Source of the DNA: Streptosporangium violaceochromogenes | Lineage (GTDB): Bacteria; Actinomycetota; Actinomycetes; Streptosporangiales; Streptosporangiaceae | Reading direction: 5' to 3' | Length of the DNA stretch: 64,000 bases | Assembly (NCBI RefSeq): GCF_014654615.1 | Contig: NZ_BNBB01000001.1 | Span: 488,949-552,948, forward strand | Part shown: positions 33,200 to 39,523 of the stretch, one piece after another | Layout: each line of letters begins with the position of its first letter | Numbering within the stretch: position 1 is the first letter of the stretch | The notes under the pieces: model-generated | Told to the model about the DNA's origin: nothing | Databases searched by the model: none | The model's input: the letters and a program-made list of their open reading frames with translations, nothing else | Translations under genes and position numbers: made by a program

Positions 33200-34300
33200 A
33201 TGAGCGTGAGCGCGCAGCCGTACGAATCTCGCCCGACATGGCGCGAGGTGCGCCGTTACCTCAACGCGCACCGTCACGAGCTCGCCCAGGCCGCCGACCG
33301 GCTCTATCCGGACCTGCCGAAGGTCGGATCGACCCATCTGCTCACCAACCAGGTGTGGACACCGGCCCGTCCTCTCGAACTCCAGAAAGTCACCCTGCGG
33401 TGGGTCGGTGATCCCCCCGCTCTATCGGTGACCGGCCGCGAAGAGGAAGCCCGACTCATACTCCCTGCGGGCGTTTCGTCATACGCCGAGGCGATGGAGG
33501 CTCTCGACAAGCCCCGGCTGTTCGAGAACCGCAGCTGTTACCGGCTGCTCAACGTGGCCTGGCCGGAACTGAGTTTCACCCGCGGTCACTACTTCGACGG
33601 GGTCAACGTCAGTGAGACCGCCGCCCACGAGTTCACGACGGCCCGGCTTCTCGGAGAGACACGGCTTCCCTTCCGCCGGCTCATTGCCGACCCCACCGAC
33701 TTGCGTTCGCGGGTCGCGCTCCCCGCAATCTCCATGCTGACCCTGCGACACGACCGCCGTACCGGCGCGATGACGTTCGTCCTCCACTGGCGCGACCCCG
33801 GCCGTGTCGCCCACGGAGGAGGGCTCTATCAGGTCATGCCCGTGGGGGTGTTCCAGCCCTCTGAGGAGACTCCTCACGCCGAGACGGCCGACTTCGATCT
33901 GTGGAAGTGCGTTGTCCGCGAGTACGCCGAGGAGTTCCTCAAGCGATCGGAGGTGTACGGCGATGCCTTCGACTATGAAAGCTGGCCGCTCTACCGCGAG
34001 CTGACCGACGCCCGTGAAAGCGACCGTCTACGGTCCTTCGTGCTCGGGATAGGTGTGGACCCCCTCACCTTCGCGACAGACATCCTCGCGGTGACCGTGA
34101 TCGAGGCGAGCACCTTTGACGCGATCTTCGGTGACATCGCCTCATCGAACGAGGAGGGACGCGTCATCGGCACGAAGGGCATTGCCTTCGATGACGACTC
34201 GGTGAGCCGGTACGTTCACCACGAGCCGATGCAGGCAGCCGGCGCCGCCGTTCTCGAACTCGCCTGGAAGCATCGTCAAGCCCTTGTTTCAAGGCCGTGA
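33200..34300 (+). CDS. Nudix-like protein, paralogue of the preceding gene without the HTH
   Basis: 366 residues. It aligns by eye with the C-terminal 380 residues of the gene before it: RRYLNAHRHELAQAADRLYP with RRHLNQNRAELAAAVIATYP, LFENRSCYRLLNV with LFENRPSYRLLDL, and VVREYAEEFLK with VVRELSEELLG. The Nudix box lacks the final Gly, so activity is uncertain. CAGAGG precedes ATG 33200 with six bases of spacing, in a gap of about 40 bases after the XRE gene. The two probably act together, for example as regulator and partner or as a hetero-oligomer. Confidence 0.68.
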   Translation: MSVSAQPYESRPTWREVRRYLNAHRHELAQAADRLYPDLPKVGSTHLLTNQVWTPARPLELQKVTLRWVGDPPALSVTGREEEARLILPAGVSSYAEAMEALDKPRLFENRSCYRLLNVAWPELSFTRGHYFDGVNVSETAAHEFTTARLLGETRLPFRRLIADPTDLRSRVALPAISMLTLRHDRRTGAMTFVLHWRDPGRVAHGGGLYQVMPVGVFQPSEETPHAETADFDLWKCVVREYAEEFLKRSEVYGDAFDYESWPLYRELTDARESDRLRSFVLGIGVDPLTFATDILAVTVIEASTFDAIFGDIASSNEEGRVIGTKGIAFDDDSVSRYVHHEPMQAAGAAVLELAWKHRQALVSRP

Positions 34301-34460
34301 GCAGGGCTTATGACAGTCAGTCCTAATTCGCTGCCGCATAGGCCAAGCAGTCCAACTGCGGCACCCTGAGGCGTGGAACTCTCTTCGTAGGCACCAAAAC
34401 GGCTACGAAGGGAGGTGCGACATGGGAACAGCTCACGGAGAGACGAGAGGCGCTACCACC

Positions 34461-34492
34461 GCTTGCCCGGTGAGCCCTCCGGCCGGGCAAGC
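34461..34492. terminator. Perfect hairpin between convergent genes
   Basis: GCTTGCCCGG (34461-34470) and CCGGGCAAGC (34483-34492) form a ten-base stem with a twelve-base loop. It lies between the end of the Nudix-like gene (34300) and the end of the gntR-like gene (34511) and may serve both. Confidence 0.7.
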
Positions 34493-34510
34493 ACAAGCCC
34501 ACGAGGCCCC

Positions 34511-34879
34511 CTACGAACGGGGTGTTCCCTCCACCTTGGCGTTCGCCTCCAGTTCGGCGACGCGCGACCGGAGATCTCGCATCTGGGCTTCGACCTCCGC
34601 GATGCGATCGATCAGGCTCACAGTTTCACCCCCCTCAGGGGGCCCCTCGTCGCTCCGGACGAAGAACGCGCGTCCCTGCTGGGACACCACAAGTCCTTCC
34701 ATACGGAGCTCCCGCAAAGCGTTCTGCACGGTCTGGGACGCGATCCCGTACTCCGCAGACAACTTGCGGATGGACGGCAACCGCTCCCCCGGCTTAAGCC
34801 TCTTCTCACGGATCTCTCGCCGTAGCACCTCGGCGAGCTGGAGGTACGGCGGCCGCGGGTCGTTGTCGCTGATCGTCAC
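34511..34879 (-). CDS. GntR-family regulator, KorSA-like
   Basis: 122 residues. The N-terminal winged helix is clear: PPYLQLAEVLRREI, LKPGERLPSIRKLSAEYGIA and QTVQNALRELRMEGLVVSQQ. The short C-terminal tail is a predicted coiled coil (DRIAEVEAQMRDLRSRVAEL) instead of a ligand domain. This is the architecture of the AICE repressors that hold pra/rep/xis/int genes silent (KorSA of pSAM2). GTG 34879 is the start. A perfect palindrome lies about 55 bases upstream (34933-34947), suggesting autorepression. Confidence 0.8.
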   Translation of the reverse strand: MTISDNDPRPPYLQLAEVLRREIREKRLKPGERLPSIRKLSAEYGIASQTVQNALRELRMEGLVVSQQGRAFFVRSDEGPPEGGETVSLIDRIAEVEAQMRDLRSRVAELEANAKVEGTPRS

Positions 34880-35277
34880 CCCGTAAGCCTATCTCCACAT
34901 TTTCAAGCCTCCTTGCTTCGAGCTGTTGCGTACTAGCACAGTGCTAGCTATGTTGGTTCGTGCCAGCACAGCTGGGAAAGCTTCCAACGGCTTGATGGCC
35001 ATCGCCGATGCCCTGGTGACCTTCGCCAGCGGTCTCGGCTGATCAATCACCAAGTCCCACCCGCACAGCCGGAAGACCCGGGAAGGCGGCGTAAGCCGCA
35101 CGCCGACGGGCTGTCGCACTCGCTGCATCTCAACTGAATCTCGGGCTACCGCCTCCCACTGAAAAAGGCGGTCTGCGTAGGTCACCGAGCCTGCGCGCTG
35201 AATCTCACACCGGGGCGGCCCTCCATCCACCAAGACATCGGGCCGCCCCCTGAGACTCCGAAAGGAGCACACCCATC
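34880..35277. other. 398-base regulatory gap between the gntR-like gene and the small-gene chain
   Basis: It holds the palindrome at 34933-34947, presumably divergent promoters, and the AAAGGAG site (35261-35267) for the gene at 35278. A minus-strand open frame across it (34889-35272) is not credible as a gene because it covers the operator and has no protein-like features. Confidence 0.5.
34933..34947. promoter_or_regulatory. Perfect palindrome, probable operator of the KorSA-like repressor
   Basis: CTAGCAC-A-GTGCTAG, seven-base arms around one base. A related half element (TGCCAGCACAGCTGG) follows about 14 bases later. Confidence 0.65.
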
Positions 35278-35412
35278 ATGACCGACCTGTTCGTCATGGC
35301 CAAGTCCGACTGCTGTAGGTCGGACTGTCGGGGTGGCCAGATCTGGAACCCCGGCGTCGGCCCGGTTCCGTGCCCGCTGTGCCGCCCGAGCGGGAGCGGG
35401 GGTGCCCGATGA
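35278..35412 (+). CDS. Small Cys-rich AICE protein, 44 residues
   Basis: Begins MTDLFVMAKSDCCRSDCRGG and ends with a CPLCRP motif. The five cysteines could bind zinc. AAAGGAG lies ten bases before ATG 35278. It is the first of five consecutive tiny genes linked by ATGA or GTGA overlaps. Function unknown. Confidence 0.6.
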   Translation: MTDLFVMAKSDCCRSDCRGGQIWNPGVGPVPCPLCRPSGSGGAR

Positions 35413-35546
35413 GTCAGTGGCCCGCCGGCGCCTCCGGCAGCGCCCGCCCCGGCAAACCGGTCTTCACCTGCCCTCACGTGCTGGCCTCCACCTCGCCGTG
35501 CGCAAAGTGCCGGCAGACCACCAAGCCCGCCGGAGGTGCCCGGTGA
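35409..35546 (+). CDS. Small Cys-containing AICE protein, 45 residues
   Basis: Starts at ATG 35409 over the previous stop (ATGA). It contains FTCPHVLASTSPCAKCRQT, a plausible zinc knuckle (C-P-H ... C-x2-C). Function unknown. The coupling to its neighbours is the main support for it being real. Confidence 0.6.
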   Translation: MSQWPAGASGSARPGKPVFTCPHVLASTSPCAKCRQTTKPAGGAR

Positions 35547-35932
35547 CCGCTCCCGTAGACCGTGCCGCCTACGTCCGTGGGTTGCGTGCTCTGGCCGATC
35601 TGCTGGAGCGGCACCCGGACCTGAGCCTGCCCTACTGGGGTGTGGTAGAGCGGCCGATGCCCATCTACCCCCGCCGCTACACCGGCGGTGAGGTGGCCGC
35701 CCAGGCTCTCACCTACGTCGCGGCGATGGACGCCCGGCCTGTCGCGAGGTTCAAGCCTTGCAGCGTCAACTGCGAACCCGACTACTGGCTGGAGATCACG
35801 GGAACCCTCGGCGGCCTCCGTATCGAGGTGAACTCTCCCGCCGCGAAGGTGTGCGAGCGGGGCGCCGCCGGGTGGGTGATCCCGCCCGCGCTGCGGGAGC
35901 TGCTGGAGACGACCGACGGCGGTGAGGCGTGA
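35543..35932 (+). CDS. AICE protein of unknown function, 129 residues
   Basis: GTG 35543 overlaps the previous stop. It reads as a soluble protein beginning APVDRAAYVRGLRALADLLE, with a middle YWGVVERPMPIYPRRYTGG and a C-terminal beta segment LGGLRIEVNSPAAKVC. Similar helical N-termini occur in small AICE and phage proteins, but I do not recognise a named family. Confidence 0.65.
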   Translation: MTAPVDRAAYVRGLRALADLLERHPDLSLPYWGVVERPMPIYPRRYTGGEVAAQALTYVAAMDARPVARFKPCSVNCEPDYWLEITGTLGGLRIEVNSPAAKVCERGAAGWVIPPALRELLETTDGGEA

Positions 35933-36033
35933 TGACGCCCGCCGAGCGGCTCGCCGCCACCCTGATCGCGCTCAACGCCCTGGAGTCGGCGATGGTCGAC
36001 GACGACGTCGACGACGGCCAGGAGGAGGCGTGA
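35932..36033 (+). CDS. Very small acidic AICE protein, 33 residues
   Basis: ATG 35932 shares its A with the previous stop (TGATG). It starts MTPAERLAATLIALNALESA and ends in a run of acidic residues. Coupled position is the only evidence. Confidence 0.5.
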   Translation: MTPAERLAATLIALNALESAMVDDDVDDGQEEA

Positions 36034-36131
36034 CGGCCTGGATCTGTGGTGGCCTCATCATCGCCGTGATCGCCGCCGTTCTCGGACTGCTGGCCATGGC
36101 CTGCCGGTCCGACGACGGCGAATGCCGGTAA
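36030..36131 (+). CDS. Single-span membrane peptide, 33 residues
   Basis: GTG 36030 overlaps the previous stop. The product is essentially one membrane helix (GGLIIAVIAAVLGLLAMAC) with a short charged tail. Such peptides are common in conjugative elements, but their role is unknown. Confidence 0.5.
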   Translation: MTAWICGGLIIAVIAAVLGLLAMACRSDDGECR

Positions 36132-36179
36132 CCCCGTCAGCCTGCCAACCCCCTTTCCCGGGCGTTAGCCAGCCCGCCG

Positions 36180-36226
36180 CCGGGGCGGCCCCCCTTTGCG
36201 AGGCCGAACCTCCCGGGCCGCCCCGG
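36180..36226 (+). terminator. Strong hairpin before the whiB-like gene
   Basis: CCGGGGCGGCCC (36180-36191) and GGGCCGCCCCGG (36215-36226) form a perfect twelve-base stem, followed by a C-rich run ending in TTT. It probably ends or attenuates transcription from the small-gene chain. Confidence 0.65.
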
Positions 36227-36268
36227 CCCCCTCCCCCTTTCGCGTGTTCGTACGAAGGAGTCCCCGTT

Positions 36269-36577
36269 ATGACCTGCGGGTCACACATCAAGCGCGTGCC
36301 GTCCCCGACGCCGGTGCACCCCTGTCGGGTGTTCGGTGCGGCCGGGGCCGAGTGCGTCTATGACCCCGAGCTGCACACCGGCCCCACCGAAGCGGAGTCT
36401 CCCGCTGAGCGGGCGGCCCGCCAGGAGGTGGCCCGGCAGGTGTGCGCCGCCTGCCCGCTGCTGCCGCAGTGCCTGGCCTACGCCCGAACCTGCGCCCCCA
36501 CCTTCGGGGTGTGGGCGGGCCGAACCGCCCAGGAACTCACCGCCCCCGCCCCCGGCGAGCTGGCGGAGGTGGCCTGA
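36269..36577 (+). CDS. WhiB-family iron-sulfur regulator
   Basis: 102 residues. The WhiB signature is present: an N-terminal cysteine, a Cys in GAECVYDPE, the C-x2-C-x5-C block CAACPLLPQC, and the GVWAG turn. These proteins hold a [4Fe-4S] cluster and usually act with the principal sigma factor. GAAGGAG (36254-36260) precedes ATG 36269. AICE-borne WhiB proteins probably control transfer or host genes. Coupled by TGATG to the next gene. Confidence 0.85.
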   Translation: MTCGSHIKRVPSPTPVHPCRVFGAAGAECVYDPELHTGPTEAESPAERAARQEVARQVCAACPLLPQCLAYARTCAPTFGVWAGRTAQELTAPAPGELAEVA

Positions 36578-36828
36578 TGAACGGCCCCTGGTATTTCAGC
36601 GTCACCGCGCCGGCGCCGTGGAACAAGTCCGGCCAGACCAAGGTCACGGTACGCACCGGCGGCGCCTACCAGGTGTATGTGTGCGTGGGCAACGACCGCC
36701 ACGGCATGACCGAGAACGAGGCGTGGGCGCTGTGGGTCGCGCTGGGCAACGCCCTGCACGCCACCTGCGGCCCCGCCCCAGCCTGGGCTGATGAGCAGGC
36801 CACCCCCGCCGACAAGCGGCAGGGGTGA
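36577..36828 (+). CDS. AICE protein of unknown function, 83 residues
   Basis: ATG 36577 lies inside the whiB stop (TGATG). It starts MNGPWYFSVTAPAPWNKSG and continues in a beta-rich, tryptophan-containing domain (AYQVYVCVGNDRHGMTENEA). No family is recognised. Confidence 0.6.
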   Translation: MNGPWYFSVTAPAPWNKSGQTKVTVRTGGAYQVYVCVGNDRHGMTENEAWALWVALGNALHATCGPAPAWADEQATPADKRQG

Positions 36829-37010
36829 GCGGGGTGAGCATGGCCCGCTTTCAGTGCGCCGGATGCCACCGCCGCCACAGCAGCCCGCTGGGCTGCCCGC
36901 GCTGCGACAACGCCGGGGCGCAGATCCCGCGCTGCCGTACCCATGGCGCCCGCCACCGGCCGGGCTGCCGCACCTGCCGCCCCCTGACCCGCTCCTACTC
37001 CGGCCTGTGA
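36825..37010 (+). CDS. Small zinc-ribbon-like AICE protein, 61 residues
   Basis: GTG 36825 overlaps the previous stop; ATG 36840 is the alternative. It has C-x2-C pairs (FQCAGCHRRH, GCPRCDNAG) and two more cysteines near the end (PGCRTCRP), as in two-knuckle zinc ribbons. It may bind DNA or RNA. Confidence 0.6.
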   Translation: MSGVSMARFQCAGCHRRHSSPLGCPRCDNAGAQIPRCRTHGARHRPGCRTCRPLTRSYSGL

Positions 37011-37033
37011 CCCCGCGAACCGAGGTGACCTCC

Positions 37034-37558
37034 ATGAACCACCCCACACCCCACCCCGCACCCCGCCCCGGTCCGATGCCCGGCCGCGCCGTCCCGATCC
37101 TCCAGCAGGAGGTGAGCGCGGTACGGGGGGAGCTGACCCGCATGGACGCCAAATGCGCCCTTCTGGTCTCCCTGGCCGCCGGGGGACTCGCCCTCACCCT
37201 CGCCGCCCCCGCCCTGCCCGCCGGCGCCGGGGCCGCGTCCGCCGCCCGGCTGATCGCCGGGCTCTTGTTCGCCGCCGCGGTGGGAGTGGTGCTGGCCGCG
37301 GTACTGCCCCGCATCCCCCGCCGCGGCCGTGGCGGTACCGGGTTCGTCGCCCACGCCCGGCGCGCCTGCCCGACCGACCTGCTCACCTCCCTGACCCCCG
37401 GCGCGGACGGCGCCGGGGAGGCGGAACGGCTGTCGGCCGAACTGTGGCGGATATCCCGCCTGACCCTCGCGAAATACCGCACCGTCACCGCCGCGGTGTG
37501 GCTGCTGATCGCCGCGACGGCCGCCATGGCCGCCGCACTGCCGCTGAGCCAGAGCTGA
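37034..37558 (+). CDS. DUF5706-like membrane protein (Pycsar-effector-type fold)
   Basis: 174 residues. A short Pro-rich N-terminus and a helix (LQQEVSAVRGELTRMDAKCA) precede two hydrophobic segments, then a soluble segment (LSAELWRISRLTLAKYRTVT) and a last pair of helices. This layout matches the DUF5706 proteins often found in AICEs and related to cyclic-pyrimidine (Pycsar) effectors. No cyclase gene is adjacent, so a structural or spread function is as likely. ATG 37034 follows GAGGTGACC. Confidence 0.6.
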   Translation: MNHPTPHPAPRPGPMPGRAVPILQQEVSAVRGELTRMDAKCALLVSLAAGGLALTLAAPALPAGAGAASAARLIAGLLFAAAVGVVLAAVLPRIPRRGRGGTGFVAHARRACPTDLLTSLTPGADGAGEAERLSAELWRISRLTLAKYRTVTAAVWLLIAATAAMAAALPLSQS

Positions 37559-37573
37559 AAGGAGGCCGTGACC

Positions 37574-37612
37574 ATGACCATCACCCCGACCCCGGCCGAA
37601 GCGGTGGCCTGA
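37574..37612 (+). CDS. Possible 12-residue leader peptide before the DUF2637 gene
   Basis: ATG 37574 with AAAGGAGG upstream encodes MTITPTPAEAVA and ends TGATG, giving the next gene its start. The ribosome site for the large gene seems to belong to this mini-frame, so translation is probably coupled. Confidence 0.45.
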   Translation: MTITPTPAEAVA

Positions 37613-38979
37613 TGACCGCGACCTACTACGACCGCCGCGCTGAACGAACCGTCGCCGAGGCCGCGGCCGAACAGGCCCGCGCGGCCGCCGAGGCCACCCG
37701 CGCCGAAACCGCTCTGCGCCTGGAGCGCGAACGCCGCCGGATGGACGCCGAGACCGCGGCCGCCGACCGCCAAGACCGCGCCGACCGCGCCGAGACCAAG
37801 GCCGCCCGCCGCCGGGAACGGCGCGCCGAGTCCCGCAAAGCGCGCGCTGAACGCGCCGCCGCTGTCCGCCGTGGTGCCGGCGCCCTGGCCTCCGCCGTCA
37901 TCACCCGCGCCCCGCTCGCCGTGGGCGGGATCGCCATGGGCGCCCCGATCGTGATCGCCTGGCGCGGGCAGATGGAGTTCGCCGGCCAGGTCATGCACCT
38001 GGGCGCCCTGGCCCCCGCGCTGCCGGTCGCCCTGGAGGGCGCGGCCTGGTACCTGGCCTACCTGACCCATCGGGCCATCAAGGGCCGCCTGCCCGCTGGC
38101 GGCTACCGGGTGTGGACGTGGGGCTTGGCCTCTCTGGCGGCCGCGATGAACCTCTGGCACGGCGCCCAGGCACACGGAGTCCAGGCCGGGGTCGTGCTCG
38201 CCCTGGCCTCGCTGCTGGGCATCCTGCTGTGGGAGCTCACCGCGAGCCTGGCCGTGCAGACGGAGTCCAAGCGGACGGCCACCGAGATCCGCCGCGCCGC
38301 CTGGCGCCGGGTTCGCTACCCGCGGCTGTCGTGGGCGGCCGCCTCGATCCGGGCCGCGCACGGCGCGGATTGCTCGATCGATCAGGCGTGGGCGGCCGCG
38401 TGGATCGACCGCTATGGCGTCGGCCCTGAGTCGTCCCGGCGGGAGCGCAAGCTTGCCCGCTCGATCGTCCGCCACCAGAGCAAGGCCGACCGCCGCGCCG
38501 CCCGGAACGGCCGCCTGTCGATCGTCGCAGGATCGATCGTCGGCCGCCCGTCGATCGCGTCGGCCTCGATCGACGTGGAACGGATCGACCTCGCCCCGAT
38601 CGGTGCGGTCCCCGAGCCGATCGACCGTCCGGCGATCGAGCCGACCCCCGCCCCGATCGATCCCGCCCCGGGTCCGGGCGCCCCCGTCGACGATCGCGCC
38701 GACGCTGTGACCGGCACTGGCGGCCCCGCAGAGGACGGCCGGGCACCGCAGGCCGATCGGCCCATCCCGATCGACTTCGGCGCCGTTCCAATCGAGTCGG
38801 CCCCGCCCACCCGCGGCCGATCGATCGGCGCGCACCGCGAGGCCCTGCGCACGGCGATCGAGGCCGGATCGATCGACCCGGCGCAGGCCACGGCCGAGGG
38901 CATCCGAAAGATCCTACGCTGCGCTCCCAAGACCGCGCAGACGCTCCGCGACGAGATCCGTACGGAGGCGACGGCATGA
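37612..38979 (+). CDS. DUF2637-type Spd-like membrane protein
   Basis: 455 residues. A charged coiled-coil N-terminus (about 10-85, rich in A/E/R) leads to four hydrophobic segments (about 95-215), as in the DUF2637 proteins of actinomycete conjugative plasmids and AICEs. After the membrane part come a basic domain, a long linker in which Ile-Asp/Ser-Ile pairs recur (GSIVGRPSIASASIDVERID), and a C-terminal HTH-like helix pair (AEGIRKILRCAPKTAQTLRD). The linker is encoded by unusually dense GATCG repeats. It probably helps spread of the element within the mycelium, or serves as a membrane anchor for the transfer complex. Confidence 0.72.
   Translation: MTATYYDRRAERTVAEAAAEQARAAAEATRAETALRLERERRRMDAETAAADRQDRADRAETKAARRRERRAESRKARAERAAAVRRGAGALASAVITRAPLAVGGIAMGAPIVIAWRGQMEFAGQVMHLGALAPALPVALEGAAWYLAYLTHRAIKGRLPAGGYRVWTWGLASLAAAMNLWHGAQAHGVQAGVVLALASLLGILLWELTASLAVQTESKRTATEIRRAAWRRVRYPRLSWAAASIRAAHGADCSIDQAWAAAWIDRYGVGPESSRRERKLARSIVRHQSKADRRAARNGRLSIVAGSIVGRPSIASASIDVERIDLAPIGAVPEPIDRPAIEPTPAPIDPAPGPGAPVDDRADAVTGTGGPAEDGRAPQADRPIPIDFGAVPIESAPPTRGRSIGAHREALRTAIEAGSIDPAQATAEGIRKILRCAPKTAQTLRDEIRTEATA
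38401..38890. repeat. Dense GATCG repeat cluster inside the DUF2637 gene
   Basis: About 20 copies of GATCG in about 490 bases, several as GATCGATCG, at irregular spacing. By base composition less than one would be expected. It may be a protein-binding array, or reflect the Ile-Asp repeats of the encoded linker. Confidence 0.6.
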
Positions 38980-39272
38980 CCGGTGCAACACCGGCCACGC
39001 CGGTGCGGCACCGGCCGACGGTCACCCGGACCTTCTCCCCGTGCTCAGGTGCGGCCTACCGGATGGTGTGCACCTGCGGCTTGCTCGGAGTCGAGCAGGC
39101 CGCCCGGCGGATGGCCCAGATCGACTTGGACCAGCACGTTCTGTCCCTGCCGCCTATCCCAGCCGCCCGGCGGTGCCGCGACCCGCGCGGCCATGACCGC
39201 CACCACTGGGAGCCCTGCGGCCTGTGCGAGGGCCAGACATCCCTGTTCGACCTGACGGGCGGTGAGGGGTGA
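38976..39272 (+). CDS. AICE protein with Cys/His motifs, 98 residues
   Basis: ATG 38976 overlaps the previous stop (ATGA). It contains MVCTCGLLG, a Q-x-D-L-D-Q-H helix and a C-terminal CRDPRGHDRHHWEPCGLCEG, which look like zinc-binding elements. Function unknown. The next gene overlaps its end. Confidence 0.62.
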   Translation: MTGATPATPVRHRPTVTRTFSPCSGAAYRMVCTCGLLGVEQAARRMAQIDLDQHVLSLPPIPAARRCRDPRGHDRHHWEPCGLCEGQTSLFDLTGGEG

Positions 39273-39523
39273 TGGCACGCTCCCGCCGCCGCCCGGTCCG
39301 CGCCCGCCTGATCGGCGCGGTCATCGTCTCGGCGCTGGCCTGGTGGCTGCTGAGCCTGACCGGCCTGCCCGCCCTGGCGGCGGCCTGGCTGGCCGGGCTG
39401 ATCGCCGGACTGTCGGCGGTTTCGGTGCTGTCGGCCGCGCTGCGCGCGGTCAACACCACCCTGACCGCCCCCGCCCGTCCTGCTCGTTCTCGTTCCCGCC
39501 GCTCCCGAGGAGGTGCCCGATGA
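39269..39523 (+). CDS. Small two-helix membrane protein, 84 residues
   Basis: GTG 39269 (or ATG 39272) overlaps the previous stop. A basic N-terminus (ARSRRRPVRARL) precedes two helices (LIGAVIVSALAWWLLSL and a second Ala/Leu-rich span), and a basic C-terminus ends RSRSRRSRGGAR. Likely a small Spd-type protein. The stop overlaps the next start (ATGA). Confidence 0.6.
   Translation: MMARSRRRPVRARLIGAVIVSALAWWLLSLTGLPALAAAWLAGLIAGLSAVSVLSAALRAVNTTLTAPARPARSRSRRSRGGAR

Noticed and set aside
34422..34886. 154-codon plus-strand frame opposite the GntR-like repressor
   Set aside because: It is antisense to a clear GntR gene and its sequence is the typical shadow of a high-GC gene. The hairpin at 34461-34492 also lies in it.
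34889..35272. 127-codon minus-strand frame between the AICE repressor and the small-gene chain
   Set aside because: It covers the palindromic operator and the divergent promoter region, has no ribosome site and shows no protein-like features.
37034..37558. A Pycsar defence system in the AICE
   Set aside because: Only the DUF5706-like membrane protein is present and no cyclase gene lies nearby, so a functioning two-part system is not supported.
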